Below are positions 51,979 through 60,958 of a stretch of DNA of 64,000 nucleotides, piece by piece. The stretch lies in assembly GCF_039544305.1 (NCBI RefSeq), contig NZ_BAABLK010000093.1:29048-93047 (forward strand). The letters run 5' to 3'. The DNA is from Paeniglutamicibacter antarcticus_C (GTDB lineage Bacteria; Actinomycetota; Actinomycetes; Actinomycetales; Micrococcaceae). The position numbers were made by a program, and so were the translations under genes. Under the pieces are notes generated by a model. That model was not told the origin of the DNA. It made no database searches and saw nothing but the letters and a program-made list of their open reading frames with translations. Numbering within the stretch: position 1 is the stretch's first letter; each line of letters begins with the position of its first letter.

Positions 51979-53463
51979 GTGGATAAACTCATACCCATGC
52001 CCAAGCACACCCCCGCAGCCGTAAGCCCTGCCCAGAAACTCCAACTGGGTGCGGCCATGGCCATTGCGGGGGTGTTGTATGTGACGCACTCGCTGCTGCG
52101 TTTTTCGAACTTCGAGTCCCGCGGCTACGACCTGGGCATCTTCGACCAGGCGGTACGCCAGTACTCGATGTTCAAGGCGCCCATCGTGCCGATCAAGGGC
52201 GTTGACTTCAATCTGCTCGGGGACCACTTCCACCCGATCCTGGCGCTGTTGGCACCGCTTTACTGGATCTGGAACGATCCCAGGATGCTGGGCATCGCCC
52301 TGGCGCTGCTGCTGGTGTCCACCGCGATCCCCGTCTACCTCTTCACCCGGCCCCGCTTCGGGCACCTCGGTGCACTGCTGACCGCCTCGGCGATGTTGTT
52401 GTGGTGGCCGTTCCAGGCGATCGTGAACTGGGAGTTCCACGAGGTCGCTTTCGGGGTGCCGATCATGGCGTGGATCATCTTCGCTTTCGACCGCTCCCGC
52501 TACTGGCTGGTGGTCGGGCTTTCGGCCTCGCTGCTTTTGGTGCGCGAGGACATGGGAATCACCATTCTTGCGGTGGGCATCGTGATGCTCTTCCACCAGC
52601 AGTGGGCCAAGGCCGCGCTGTTGGCCGTGGTGGGACTCGGCGGGTACGTGCTGGTCACCAGTTACCTGATACCGCTCTTCTCCCCCGCCGGGGAGTTCAC
52701 CTACTGGCAATACACCGCGCTGGGCGCCAGCGCCGGGGCGGCCATCTATTTCATGCTTACCCACCCGTTTTCCGCCATTGCGATCCTGTTCAACCACCAG
52801 CTCAAGGTGGCGCTGTGGCTGTTGAGCTTCCTGCCGCTGGCGCTGCTTCCTCTGGCATCGCCCTACGTCATCCTTGGTGCCCCGCTGCTGCTCAGCCGGC
52901 TGTTCAACGACCGGTTGAACACCTGGGCACCGGTCTACCAGTACGACGCGATCATGGCCCCGATCCTGATCCTCTCCGCAGTGCACGTGCTGGGAAAGCT
53001 GATCAACCGCTACGGCTGGAACAAGGCCAAGCTCATTGCGCCGGCCTGGCTGTTGGCCTTCTCATTGGTGGGGACGCTGTTCTTTCACTCGGTGTTCCCG
53101 CTGGGACGCACGCTCACCGCAGCCAACTGGGCGCCCGGCACCCTGGTCTCGGCCAAGGAACGCGCCGTGGACATGATTCCCGACGGAGTGTGCGTCGAGG
53201 CCGCCGACACCCTGGTCCCGCATCTATCCACCCGCACCTATGTGGGGATGATGGGAGATATCGGAACCGATCTGTCCAGCTGGATGGTCATCGACTTCAA
53301 CGAACAGGAACTCGGTGGTTGGGACCCGCTGAGCCCGCCGCAGGCGCTGCGCCGCGCCCACGCGTTGGGCTTCAAGCAGGTGGCCCCGATCGATGACGGG
53401 ATCCTAGTGCTGCACCGTGAGATCCCGGTGGACCCGGCCTGCACCAACTATCTCAAGAGCTAA
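51979..53463 (+). CDS. DUF2079 polytopic membrane protein
   Basis: 494-residue membrane protein with about ten TMs. The DUF2079 signature is near the start: FESRGYDLGIFDQAVRQYSMF and a following DFNLLGDHFHPILALLAPLYWIW, with conserved Asp and His residues in the first extracytoplasmic loop. This layout resembles GT-C glycosyltransferases, so a polyprenol-linked sugar transferase role is plausible but unproven. The start may be GTG 51979 or ATG 51997. It stands near three GT-C mannosyltransferase genes on the other strand. Confidence 0.85.
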   Translation: MDKLIPMPKHTPAAVSPAQKLQLGAAMAIAGVLYVTHSLLRFSNFESRGYDLGIFDQAVRQYSMFKAPIVPIKGVDFNLLGDHFHPILALLAPLYWIWNDPRMLGIALALLLVSTAIPVYLFTRPRFGHLGALLTASAMLLWWPFQAIVNWEFHEVAFGVPIMAWIIFAFDRSRYWLVVGLSASLLLVREDMGITILAVGIVMLFHQQWAKAALLAVVGLGGYVLVTSYLIPLFSPAGEFTYWQYTALGASAGAAIYFMLTHPFSAIAILFNHQLKVALWLLSFLPLALLPLASPYVILGAPLLLSRLFNDRLNTWAPVYQYDAIMAPILILSAVHVLGKLINRYGWNKAKLIAPAWLLAFSLVGTLFFHSVFPLGRTLTAANWAPGTLVSAKERAVDMIPDGVCVEAADTLVPHLSTRTYVGMMGDIGTDLSSWMVIDFNEQELGGWDPLSPPQALRRAHALGFKQVAPIDDGILVLHREIPVDPACTNYLKS

Positions 53464-53547
53464 CCCCCTATTCCCAGCATGCCAACGCGAACACCGCCCC
53501 GGACGACGATGCGGGGTGACCCCTTTCATGGCGCGCGCATCGGCGCC

Positions 53548-54081
53548 CTACCAGCGCACCTGCGGGCTTCCAAAGGTCCCCACCTGGTCCACGCGCTTGC
53601 CCCTCTCCTGGCCGAGGCCCATGCCAAGGAGCACCATCACGGCGATGCCCCCGCTGATCGACAGGCCCCCTGGCCAGTCCCCCGCCGGTCGGCGTGCCGG
53701 CATCGGATCCGATGACGTGGGAAAGGGCGAAACCCATCACCATTCTTCGATAGCAGGCCCCGGGGGCGACCAATCCGTGCGCGGCAAGAACCAAGAGGCT
53801 GCACCGAACCGCGAACCGCAGATGACGAAGGGCACTCCGGCACCGCGGCACCCCGTAGTCCGTAGATCCCCAGTGCCAGCGCGTTCCCGCTGTTAGCACC
53901 GCTCCCCGAACGCCGGATAAGCGCCGAGCAGGTGAATGCCGGCGCCCAGCGGAACCACCAGGCTAAGGGCAACGAAGCCCGTGGGCCAGGTCGCCGCGCC
54001 CGCCGGGAGACCAACCGCGCGCGTGCGGGTGCGCAAAAGACAGGTTGGGCGCCGCGTTGGGGCAGGGTCTGCGCGAATCAA
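53548..54081 (-). pseudogene. Remnant of a membrane-protein gene, several frameshifts
   Basis: No intact frame spans this interval, but hydrophobic protein-like pieces follow one another on the minus strand in different frames. They are a segment with FVALSLVVPLGAGIHLLGAY (about 53893-53980), then one with NALALGIYGL, then LLVLAAHGLVAPG and MVMGFALSHVIGSD, and finally GGLSISGGIAVMVLLGMGLG running to a TAG at 53548. The codons keep high GC at the third position. This suggests one small multi-TM protein broken by at least three indels. Family not recognised. Sequencing error is a less likely alternative. Confidence 0.45.
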
Positions 54082-54102
54082 ACCCTGCCGACGCGATCAG
54101 GC

Positions 54103-55425
54103 TTAGCTGCCGGCCTTGCGTCCGAGGACGAATTTGTCTTCCAGGGACTCCAACGGGCCGGCCAGCGGATCATCGTCGCCCTCGGCACGCACGAGGTCAC
54201 GGTCGGGGTTCCGGATGTCCCCGATGATCTTCACGCAGATGTAGGTGACCATCGCCATGTGCGCGACGATGCCCAGCCCGTAGAGGATCTCGATCATCCG
54301 GCTGTTCCCGAAGTATTCAAGGCCGCTGACCCATTTGGCGCTCCAGAGCCAGACGAAGGCCCAGTGGAAGACCTCGATCCCCTGCCAGAGCAGGAACTCG
54401 CGCCACTTGGGCCGCGCCAGGACGTAGAGCGGGATCAGCCACATCACGAACTGCGGCGAGTAGACCTTGCCCAAGAGCAGGAACGCGGCAACGATCAAGA
54501 ACGCAAGCTGCGCCATGCGCGGGCGGCGGGTGGCGCTTAGGCCAAGCCAAGCGATGCCCAGGCAGGCGATGCCGAAGAGCCCGTTGGAGAGGTAGGACAT
54601 GGTGGACCCGTCCATCCCGGTCCACACGAACGCCAACCACATCGAGGAGTTGCCCGCCGGGCGGTCACCGGAGAAGGTGTAGAACCGGCTCCACTCCTCG
54701 AACGCGGTGATCATGAACGGCACGTTGACCACCAGCCACGCGGCAATACCGGATGCCAGCGACACCCAAAAGTGCCGCATCCTCCCGGTGCGCAGGCACA
54801 GCACCAGGATCGCACCGAAGAGGAAGAAGGGGTAGAGCTTGGCCGCGGCGCCCAGGCCCAGCAACACCCCGGCCAGCACGATGTGCTTGCGCGAGAAGGC
54901 CAGCAGCCCGGTCATCGCCAGCATCACCGCCCACAAGTCCCAGTTCAGCTGGCTGGTCAGGATGATGCCCGGGGCCAGCGCCACCATGATGGCATCGCGG
55001 CTGCGGTGCCGTGCCGCGTAGGCAACCGCCACCACCACAACGGCCCAGCAGATGAAGGACAACAGAGAGTTCAGATCGAAGTAGGCCAGCTGGCGTTCGG
55101 GTGAGAACCCGATCCCCGGGATCACCATGGCGGTGAGCCCGGCGATGACGGCCAGCAGCACCGGGTATTCAAGCGCCTGCTCGGCCGGCAGCCCGGTGAA
55201 GTAGGGGAAGAGTTTGTCGGCCATGCCCCGGGTGCCAAAGAGCTGGGAGAAGTCCGAATAGCACATGTGCAGGTGCTGTTCGGCATCGGGCCAACCGTTG
55301 ACTCGGCACCACTGCTTGGACAGCACGGCGATGAGCGCGCCAATGACGGTGAGCACCAACAGCCCGGTAATGATCGGGCGCGTTGCCTCGCGGGCGGTGA
55401 ACAGGTTCTTGACCGGTTGCATCAC
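54103..55425 (-). CDS. GT87-type polyprenol-phosphate-mannose-dependent mannosyltransferase
   Basis: 440-residue GT-C membrane protein with about ten TMs. Typical features: a first extracytoplasmic loop with YSDFSQLFGTRGMADKLFPYF and an EYPV motif (QALEYPVLLAVIAG), NWDLWAVML, AAKLYPFFLFGAI, and YSPQFVMWLIPLYVL near the end. It should transfer mannose from a polyprenol-phosphate donor to an envelope glycolipid. The acidic C-terminal tail is cytoplasmic. Tandem GTG-ATG codons mark the start; the ATG at 55422 is the alternative. It lies 56 bp after the MptB-like gene, so probably in the same operon. Confidence 0.85.
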   Translation of the reverse strand: MMQPVKNLFTAREATRPIITGLLVLTVIGALIAVLSKQWCRVNGWPDAEQHLHMCYSDFSQLFGTRGMADKLFPYFTGLPAEQALEYPVLLAVIAGLTAMVIPGIGFSPERQLAYFDLNSLLSFICWAVVVVAVAYAARHRSRDAIMVALAPGIILTSQLNWDLWAVMLAMTGLLAFSRKHIVLAGVLLGLGAAAKLYPFFLFGAILVLCLRTGRMRHFWVSLASGIAAWLVVNVPFMITAFEEWSRFYTFSGDRPAGNSSMWLAFVWTGMDGSTMSYLSNGLFGIACLGIAWLGLSATRRPRMAQLAFLIVAAFLLLGKVYSPQFVMWLIPLYVLARPKWREFLLWQGIEVFHWAFVWLWSAKWVSGLEYFGNSRMIEILYGLGIVAHMAMVTYICVKIIGDIRNPDRDLVRAEGDDDPLAGPLESLEDKFVLGRKAGS

Positions 55426-55481
55426 GATCCGGTTGCCTCATTTCTAGGGAGTGTGAAATACGTAAAAAGCGTTGGATGTGG

Positions 55482-57089
55482 CTAGTTCGTGTCTTGTTGC
55501 AGCGGCCTGAGCCTGTCTGCGCCGAAGATGCCGGCTGTCTTTGGGTCGATGAACACCAGGTATCCCATGTAGGCCAGGCCGATGACGGCGGCGAAGATCC
55601 GCACCCAGAGCAGCGAGAACCATTGGCCGATGGAGAGCTGGTCAACCACCCCGGAGAGCAGCACCAGCAGGCACAGGATGTACAGCGCACGCTCCAGGTT
55701 CACCGGGTACCTGCGGGAAATTGCGAAGAACGGGATCAGCCACAAAAGGTACCAGGGCTGGATGATGGGTGCCAACACGACGGCGGTTCCCAGTGCGTAC
55801 CCGGCGTAGAGCAACGGAGGCCCGGCCGGGCGGCGGATGGCCAGCCAGAAGACGATGGCCAACGAGGCCAGACGGAATGCCGTGAAGACTACCCCGGCAA
55901 TGAGTTCGAGGTCGCCGCCTGCCAGGGAGCCGATCCAGCCAACGAACATGCCCAGCAACCCGACAGGCGCGTAGGGGAAGGCTGCGGACCCGGCGCCGGC
56001 CATTGCCGCGATCCAACCGAACCACAGCCCCGAGGCCCAACCCAGCAGTGCCATCACGCCCAGCGCCACCGACCCGGTGAAGAGCCAGGCACGCAGCTTT
56101 TGGGTGTTCGAGGCCGTCCGCGACAGCATCGCCAGGCCCAGGAACGGCAGAACCAGTACCACGATGGGCTTGATCGCGATCGCCGCGGTAGCAACAAGGA
56201 CACCGGCGAAACGGCGCTTGCGGGCCACTAGCAGGAAGCCGAGCAGCACCCCGCCGATCATCAGCCCGTCGTTGTGCACCCCGCCGATCATGTTCAGCAG
56301 GAAAAGAGGGTTGGCCACGGATATCCACAGCGGCCACGCGGCATCCCTCCCGGTGGCCTTGGCCAGGCCCACGACCGCGTAGGCGCACAGCAGGACTCCG
56401 GCAACCGCGACCAGGCGCATGAGCAGGACCCCGTATTCGGGAACACCGCCGGAAACGAAGTACACGAAGCGCGCATACATCAAGAAGAGCGGACCGTAGG
56501 GCGAGGTGGATTCGGCCCACAGTGAGTCCGAACCCTGGGCGAACCAGCCCGGCAGCTGCGAGACCCAGTCGGTGTAGGGCGAGAGCCCCGCGTGCATGAG
56601 CCGCCCCTGGCCCAGGTAGGAATAGACGTCCTTGGAGAGGATCGGGAAGGAGAAAAGCAGCGGGATCGACCAGGCCCAGATGGCCTTGGTGATCGCGAGA
56701 ACCGGGTTGCCGTTGGCTTCCTGGGCGCGCTGCCGCAGGCGCAGCCACGCCCTGAAGAGCAGCATTGAACCCAGTGCCAAGAGCAGGGTGCAGGTGATGA
56801 CCCCGAGCATTTCCACGCGCAACGGCAGCAGGAACCTCGAACGAGCCAGCACCGATTCCTGTGAGCTGGGGATCCACCCGACGCCCCAGGACCCCACCAT
56901 GACCATCACGGAGGCCAGCAAGCCCTGGGCGATGGCGATGTCCGGCGTGCTGTCCCCGCCACCGGTGAGCCGACCCAGCAACGGGACACGTGAGCTGCGC
57001 TGGCGCAGTGCTTCCAGGGACCGGGTGAGGCCCGCGAAATGGCGTACGCGAACCGGGTTTTGGGAGGGCTGCGGGTCGGGGAGGCTCAC
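55482..57089 (-). CDS. Alpha-1,6-mannosyltransferase, MptA/MptB family (first paralogue)
   Basis: 535-residue GT-C enzyme with about 13 TMs. Family features: an N-terminal cytoplasmic tail, SKDVYSYLGQGRLMHAGLSPYTD in the first large loop (acidic catalytic residue), SPYGPLFLMYARF, ANPLFLLNMIGGVHNDGLMIG, and APIIQPWYLLWLIPFFA. MptA/MptB enzymes use polyprenol-phosphate mannose to extend the alpha-1,6-mannan core of lipomannan. The GTG start overlaps the stop of the second paralogue (GTGA). The two proteins share the same motifs and probably arose by duplication. Confidence 0.88.
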   Translation of the reverse strand: MSLPDPQPSQNPVRVRHFAGLTRSLEALRQRSSRVPLLGRLTGGGDSTPDIAIAQGLLASVMVMVGSWGVGWIPSSQESVLARSRFLLPLRVEMLGVITCTLLLALGSMLLFRAWLRLRQRAQEANGNPVLAITKAIWAWSIPLLFSFPILSKDVYSYLGQGRLMHAGLSPYTDWVSQLPGWFAQGSDSLWAESTSPYGPLFLMYARFVYFVSGGVPEYGVLLMRLVAVAGVLLCAYAVVGLAKATGRDAAWPLWISVANPLFLLNMIGGVHNDGLMIGGVLLGFLLVARKRRFAGVLVATAAIAIKPIVVLVLPFLGLAMLSRTASNTQKLRAWLFTGSVALGVMALLGWASGLWFGWIAAMAGAGSAAFPYAPVGLLGMFVGWIGSLAGGDLELIAGVVFTAFRLASLAIVFWLAIRRPAGPPLLYAGYALGTAVVLAPIIQPWYLLWLIPFFAISRRYPVNLERALYILCLLVLLSGVVDQLSIGQWFSLLWVRIFAAVIGLAYMGYLVFIDPKTAGIFGADRLRPLQQDTN

Positions 57090-58636
57090 TTGTTCGGAAC
57101 CTCAGGATCGGTGCGCATCCAGGCCTTGGTCCGTCGCAGGCGTTGGGGAAGCGTCTGGACGAAGATGCCCTTGGTTCGCGGGTCGACAAAGGCCAGGTAG
57201 GCCATCGCCGCCCAAGAGATCCCCGTGGAAAGGTGCTTGACCCAGGGGTCAAGCGCGGAGAGGAACTGCCAGATGAAGATCTGGTCCGCAGCCCCAAACG
57301 CGATGAAGAAGGCCGTGGTGACATATACCCAGAGCAACTGCCAGTCATCCCTGATGCCCGTGACCGCGAAGAACGGGAGGAGCCAAAGGATGTACCAGGG
57401 TTGGATGATCGGGGAAAGGACAACCAGTGCGGAGAACGCCAACGCCATGCGCTGCACGAGGTGGGATTGCTTGCCTTTGAAGATCAACAGCAGCACCAGG
57501 GCCACCGAAGTCAGCCGGCCAATGAGCTTGAGCACCGGCAACAGCCAGTCGGTGGGCAGCCCGATGGTAGCCAAGGCACCGGAAAGCACGGCGTTCATCG
57601 CGCCCAATGGGGCGAAGACCACCGCGCCCGTGCCGGTTCCCAGCATCACCCCAAGCCAGCCGAAACCGTAGCCGTTCGCCCAGCCGATCAAGGCCATGAT
57701 GATGGCCACCAGCGATGCGGTGTAAGCCCAGTAGCGGAACTTGCGCGCCCAGCCGGCGTCGGGCCCGGCCCACAGCAGGCCGATGAACGGCAGCAGCACC
57801 AAGGTGATCGGCTTGACGCCGATCGACGCGGCAATGAGTACAACGCCGATCACCCCGCGCCGCGTGGCGGCATAGTAGGTCCCGGCCAAGGCCAGGCCCA
57901 CCATCAACGAATCGTTGTGGGCGCTGGCCACGAAGCTGATCAGGAACAGCGGGTTGGCCACCGAGATCCAGGTTGCCTTGGCGCCGGAGACCTTGTGAAG
58001 CGCGGCGATCTTCGGCACGTAGATCAGGCACAGGATCACCCCGGCGAACGCGACGAGCCGAAAGAGCAGCACCGAGAGGTCCGGGCTGGTGCCCACCAGC
58101 CGGTTCACCCAGTACTCCACGTTGAGGTACAGCGGCCCGTAGGGGGTTTCCGATTCTGCCCACGTGATGTCGGCACCCAGCTGGAACCAGTTGTTCAGAG
58201 TGGAGATGCCATCCACATAGGGGTCCTGCCCGGCGGCAACCAACCTGCCCTGCCCGATGTAGGCGAAGACGTCACGGGAGAAGATCGGCAGGGCCAGCAG
58301 CATCGGGATGCTCCATGCCCAGATGGCCTTCTTCACCACGGCAAGCGAGCCCTCGGCCCAGCCTGCCAGTTGTTGTCCAAGCCTCAGCCAGGCGCGGAAG
58401 AGGATCCAACAGCCCAGTGTCAACACCACGGTGCCGGCAATCACCCCTGAATACTCGGTGCGGATCGCGATCAGCAATGGGTAGCGGTTCAACGGCGAGG
58501 CGCTTGCAAGCCACCCGATGGCGTAGGAGCCCAGCAGGATCATGATCGATCCGATGGTCCCCTGGATCAGCGGAGAGAGGTGCCAGCCGCGTCCGGGCCG
58601 CTCAGTCCTGGGAGCGGTGGATCGCACATCGTTCAT
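57086..58636 (-). CDS. Alpha-1,6-mannosyltransferase, MptA/MptB family (second paralogue)
   Basis: 516-residue GT-C enzyme. It matches its neighbour in order and motif: SRDVFAYIGQGRLVAAGQDPYVD, TPYGPLYLNVEYW, ANPLFLISFVASAHNDSLMVG and SPIIQPWYILWLLPFFA. First gene of the mannosyltransferase unit, translationally coupled to the next by a GTGA overlap. The ATG at 58636 (MNDVRSTAPRTERP) has AGGAG about 10 nt upstream; in-frame starts at 58690 and 58759 would add a basic N-terminal stretch. The likely role is the mannan core of a lipomannan-type glycolipid. Confidence 0.88.
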   Translation of the reverse strand: MNDVRSTAPRTERPGRGWHLSPLIQGTIGSIMILLGSYAIGWLASASPLNRYPLLIAIRTEYSGVIAGTVVLTLGCWILFRAWLRLGQQLAGWAEGSLAVVKKAIWAWSIPMLLALPIFSRDVFAYIGQGRLVAAGQDPYVDGISTLNNWFQLGADITWAESETPYGPLYLNVEYWVNRLVGTSPDLSVLLFRLVAFAGVILCLIYVPKIAALHKVSGAKATWISVANPLFLISFVASAHNDSLMVGLALAGTYYAATRRGVIGVVLIAASIGVKPITLVLLPFIGLLWAGPDAGWARKFRYWAYTASLVAIIMALIGWANGYGFGWLGVMLGTGTGAVVFAPLGAMNAVLSGALATIGLPTDWLLPVLKLIGRLTSVALVLLLIFKGKQSHLVQRMALAFSALVVLSPIIQPWYILWLLPFFAVTGIRDDWQLLWVYVTTAFFIAFGAADQIFIWQFLSALDPWVKHLSTGISWAAMAYLAFVDPRTKGIFVQTLPQRLRRTKAWMRTDPEVPNK

Positions 58637-58933
58637 CTGCGCACCGCTCCTGATTCGTCTTCGTCGTGCCCCGGTGGTGGATTCCTGCATTTTCGCTGCT
58701 CGCGCTTGCCCGTCCACGGTGTCCGTGAAGCTCGTTCGCGGCCGCGCCTCAAGGCGCAAAAATCAAGTCCGATCCTAGCATCGAGAGCAGGGTTTCCCGG
58801 GGATGCCGCCCGAGGATGCGTGCGAGTTCACACGCATAGCTGGTGCGCCGTGAAGCCAACCCATTTGGCTGCGTGCCTGCGGCGTGGCCGGGCGGGTTCA
58901 CGGCCTGCACCTACCTAGGCTTGGTGGTAGTTG

Positions 58934-59170
58934 ATGGATCAAGAGCGGAAGCGAGGAAATCGCGTGGGCAGACGTGCAAAAAGTCCCGGTCGTCCGGTGC
59001 GCAACCATGGATTGCTGGGTTGGGGAATCTTCCTGGCCGTCTTGGTTGTCGCAGTTGCCCCGCTCGTGGGTTTGGGCCTGGGCGCCGCTATCCTGCTGGC
59101 GGCAACCGGGCTCGTGGCTTTCGTGCTGTTGTGGCTGCTTAGTTCGCTATCCGGTTCAATCAAGCCATAG
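58934..59170 (+). CDS. Small membrane protein upstream of orn, function unknown
   Basis: 78-residue protein starting MDQERKRGNRVGRRAKSPG. A basic N-terminus of about 25 residues is followed by one long or two short hydrophobic segments (GWGIFLAVLVVAVAPLVGLGLGAAILLAATGLVAFVLLWLL). GGTGG precedes the ATG by 7 nt. I do not recognise a family. It ends 48 bp before orn. TAGGCT at 58916-58921 is a possible -10. Confidence 0.55.
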   Translation: MDQERKRGNRVGRRAKSPGRPVRNHGLLGWGIFLAVLVVAVAPLVGLGLGAAILLAATGLVAFVLLWLLSSLSGSIKP

Positions 59171-59206
59171 CCCGCGGCGGCGGATCCCGGCAGGGAGTTC
59201 ATCGGG

Positions 59207-59212
59207 TAAATT
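59207..59212 (+). promoter_or_regulatory. -10 hexamer of orn, leaderless arrangement
   Basis: TAAATT, fitting TANNNT, six bases before the orn GTG. No Shine-Dalgarno is present at that start. Confidence 0.45.
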
Positions 59213-59218
59213 GGGCTC

Positions 59219-59836
59219 GTGCCTATATCAGCTGAAAAAATTGTCTGGATCGATTGCGAAATGACCGGCTTGAGCCTGGAAGACGACGCATTGATCGAAG
59301 TCGCCGTCCTGGTGACGGACGCCGAACTGAACATCCTCGGCGACGGGGTCTCCGTGGTGATCAAGCCGCCGGCAGCCGCCATGGAACAGATGGGCGATTT
59401 TGTGCGTACCATGCACATCACCAGTGGGTTGATCACCGAGCTGGATGCCGGACTAGGCATGGAAGAAGCCCGGGGCATCGTTATGGACTACATCCGCAAC
59501 TACGCCCCCGAGCCAAAAAAAGCGTTGCTTGCGGGCAATTCCGTCGGCACCGACAGGAATTTCTTGGCCCGGGACATGCCTGAGATCACCGACCACTTGC
59601 ACTACCGGATCCTGGATGTCTCGACCATCAAGGAGCTGGCCCGCCGATGGTACCCGCGCGCTTTCTTCCAGGCTCCGGCCAAGACAGGAAACCACCGGGC
59701 GCTGGGCGACATCCGCGATTCGATTGCGGAACTGAAGTACTACCGTGCCACCGTGATGGTTCCGGCGCCGGGACCGGATTCAGCCTCGGCAAAGGCCGCC
59801 GCCGCAAAAATCGTTGCGGAAACATCAGCTGATTAG
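59219..59836 (+). CDS. orn: Oligoribonuclease Orn
   Basis: DEDDh 3'-5' exonuclease of 205 residues that degrades 2-5-nt RNA, including pGpG from c-di-GMP turnover. Exo I WIDCEMTGL holds the Asp and Glu, Exo II GNSVGTDRNFLARDMP the Asp, and Exo III KTGNHRALGDI the His and Asp. The GTG start has no ribosome-binding site but follows TAAATT by six bases, so the mRNA may be leaderless. A ~25-residue Ala-rich C-terminal tail follows the catalytic domain. tRNA-His is downstream, as in many actinobacteria. Confidence 0.96.
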   Translation: MPISAEKIVWIDCEMTGLSLEDDALIEVAVLVTDAELNILGDGVSVVIKPPAAAMEQMGDFVRTMHITSGLITELDAGLGMEEARGIVMDYIRNYAPEPKKALLAGNSVGTDRNFLARDMPEITDHLHYRILDVSTIKELARRWYPRAFFQAPAKTGNHRALGDIRDSIAELKYYRATVMVPAPGPDSASAKAAAAKIVAETSAD

Positions 59837-59877
59837 GCACTGTGCTGCACAACACAGGCCCTTAGGCTCCTTTCGAG

Positions 59878-59908
59878 TTGGCACTCCAGCACGAAGTATG
59901 TGTAATAT
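59878..59908 (+). promoter_or_regulatory. Probable tRNA-His promoter
   Basis: TTGGCA at 59878-59883 and TAATAT at 59903-59908 (19-nt spacer), preceded by TG. This is the only AT-rich -10-like site between orn and tRNA-His. Confidence 0.45.
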
Positions 59909-59975
59909 AGTTCTCGTTGCCCAGCAGTACGGAAGAGATTCCAACGTGCAGGTCAGCTAGCCCTCGGGCGAACTT

Positions 59976-60052
59976 GGTGGGTATAGCTCAGTTGGCAGAG
60001 CGTCTGGTTGTGGTCCAGAAGGTCGCGGGTTCAATCCCCGTTACTCACCCCA
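59976..60052 (+). tRNA. tRNA-His(GTG)
   Basis: Cloverleaf with acceptor GTGGGTA / TACTCAC (one G-U), D-arm AGCTCAGTTGGCAGAGC, anticodon loop TTGTGGT with anticodon GTG, T-loop GGTTCAATCC, discriminator C and encoded CCA. The extra G at position -1 (59976), diagnostic for tRNA-His, is encoded opposite the discriminator C. Confidence 0.97.
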
Positions 60053-60055
60053 ATA

Positions 60056-60087
60056 AAGCCGCTCCGGATCGCTCCGGGGCGGCTTTT
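60056..60087 (+). terminator. Rho-independent terminator of tRNA-His
   Basis: Stem AAGCCGC-CCGG / CCGG-GCGGCTT followed by TTTTC, four bases after the tRNA CCA end. Confidence 0.75.
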
Positions 60088-60272
60088 CTCATCCCACCAC
60101 CACAGGGATAAACGGGAACCCCTCCGCGACCCTGCATCACGCCTGGTCCGCGCAGCACGTGGATGCGTTGGACAGACCTGCGAGCCCCCGGCGGACCCGG
60201 GCACCGAAGGGTTGGCGCCCCGAGAAGAACCCCACACACGAAACATGCCACCAGGAAGCACTAGGAGAGATC

Positions 60273-60854
60273 TTGAGCATTCGGCCGGTCACCATCTACG
60301 GCGAACCCGTCCTGCACACACGTGCCAAGGAGGTCACCGAGTTCAATGAGGAGCTCCGCGGGCTCATCAAGGACATGTACGACACCATGGACGCGGCCAA
60401 CGGCGTCGGCCTGGCTGCGCCGCAGATCGGCGTGGGCCTGCGCATCTTCACCTACCAGTTCGAGAACGATGACGGCGTGGGGCCTCGTGGCGTGTTGGTC
60501 AACCCGCGGCTGACGCTCTCCAAGGTCTCGCAGTCCACCCCGGACCCTGATGACGACGTTGAGGGTTGTCTCTCGGCCCCGGCACTGAACTTCCCGCTCA
60601 AGCGCGCAGAGTTTGCCCGCGTCGAGGGCTTCGACGGTGATGGGAACCCCGTCTTGTTCGACGCCACCGACTGGTTCGCCCGGATCATGCAGCACGAGTA
60701 CGACCACCTTGACGGCTACCTTTACGTCGACAAGCTCAACGACAAGTGGGCGAGACGCTGGAAAAAGGCCAAGAAGTCACTGGGCTGGGGCGTGCCGAAC
60801 CTGACGTGGCTGCCAGGCACGGACGAAGACCCTTTCGGGCACGACGAACCCTAG
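60273..60854 (+). CDS. def: Peptide deformylase
   Basis: 193-residue metalloenzyme removing the formyl group from nascent proteins. All three motifs are present: GVGLAAPQIG, EGCLSAP (metal Cys) and QHEYDHLDG (two metal His and catalytic Glu). The start is TTG at 60273 with AGGAGAG just upstream; the frame is open further 5' but that part is not conserved. The acyltransferase gene follows after ~100 bp. The C-terminal tail WKKAKKSLGWGVPNLTW is basic, as in other actinobacterial type-I deformylases. Confidence 0.95.
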   Translation: MSIRPVTIYGEPVLHTRAKEVTEFNEELRGLIKDMYDTMDAANGVGLAAPQIGVGLRIFTYQFENDDGVGPRGVLVNPRLTLSKVSQSTPDPDDDVEGCLSAPALNFPLKRAEFARVEGFDGDGNPVLFDATDWFARIMQHEYDHLDGYLYVDKLNDKWARRWKKAKKSLGWGVPNLTWLPGTDEDPFGHDEP

Positions 60855-60958
60855 CCATTTCACCACACGTGGCGGCAAGCCGGCGACGGATCGTTGCCTC
60901 GCGCAACACCCCGACCCCAACCCGCCATCTTCGCCTTGGCGGCACTTCAAAGGACGCC

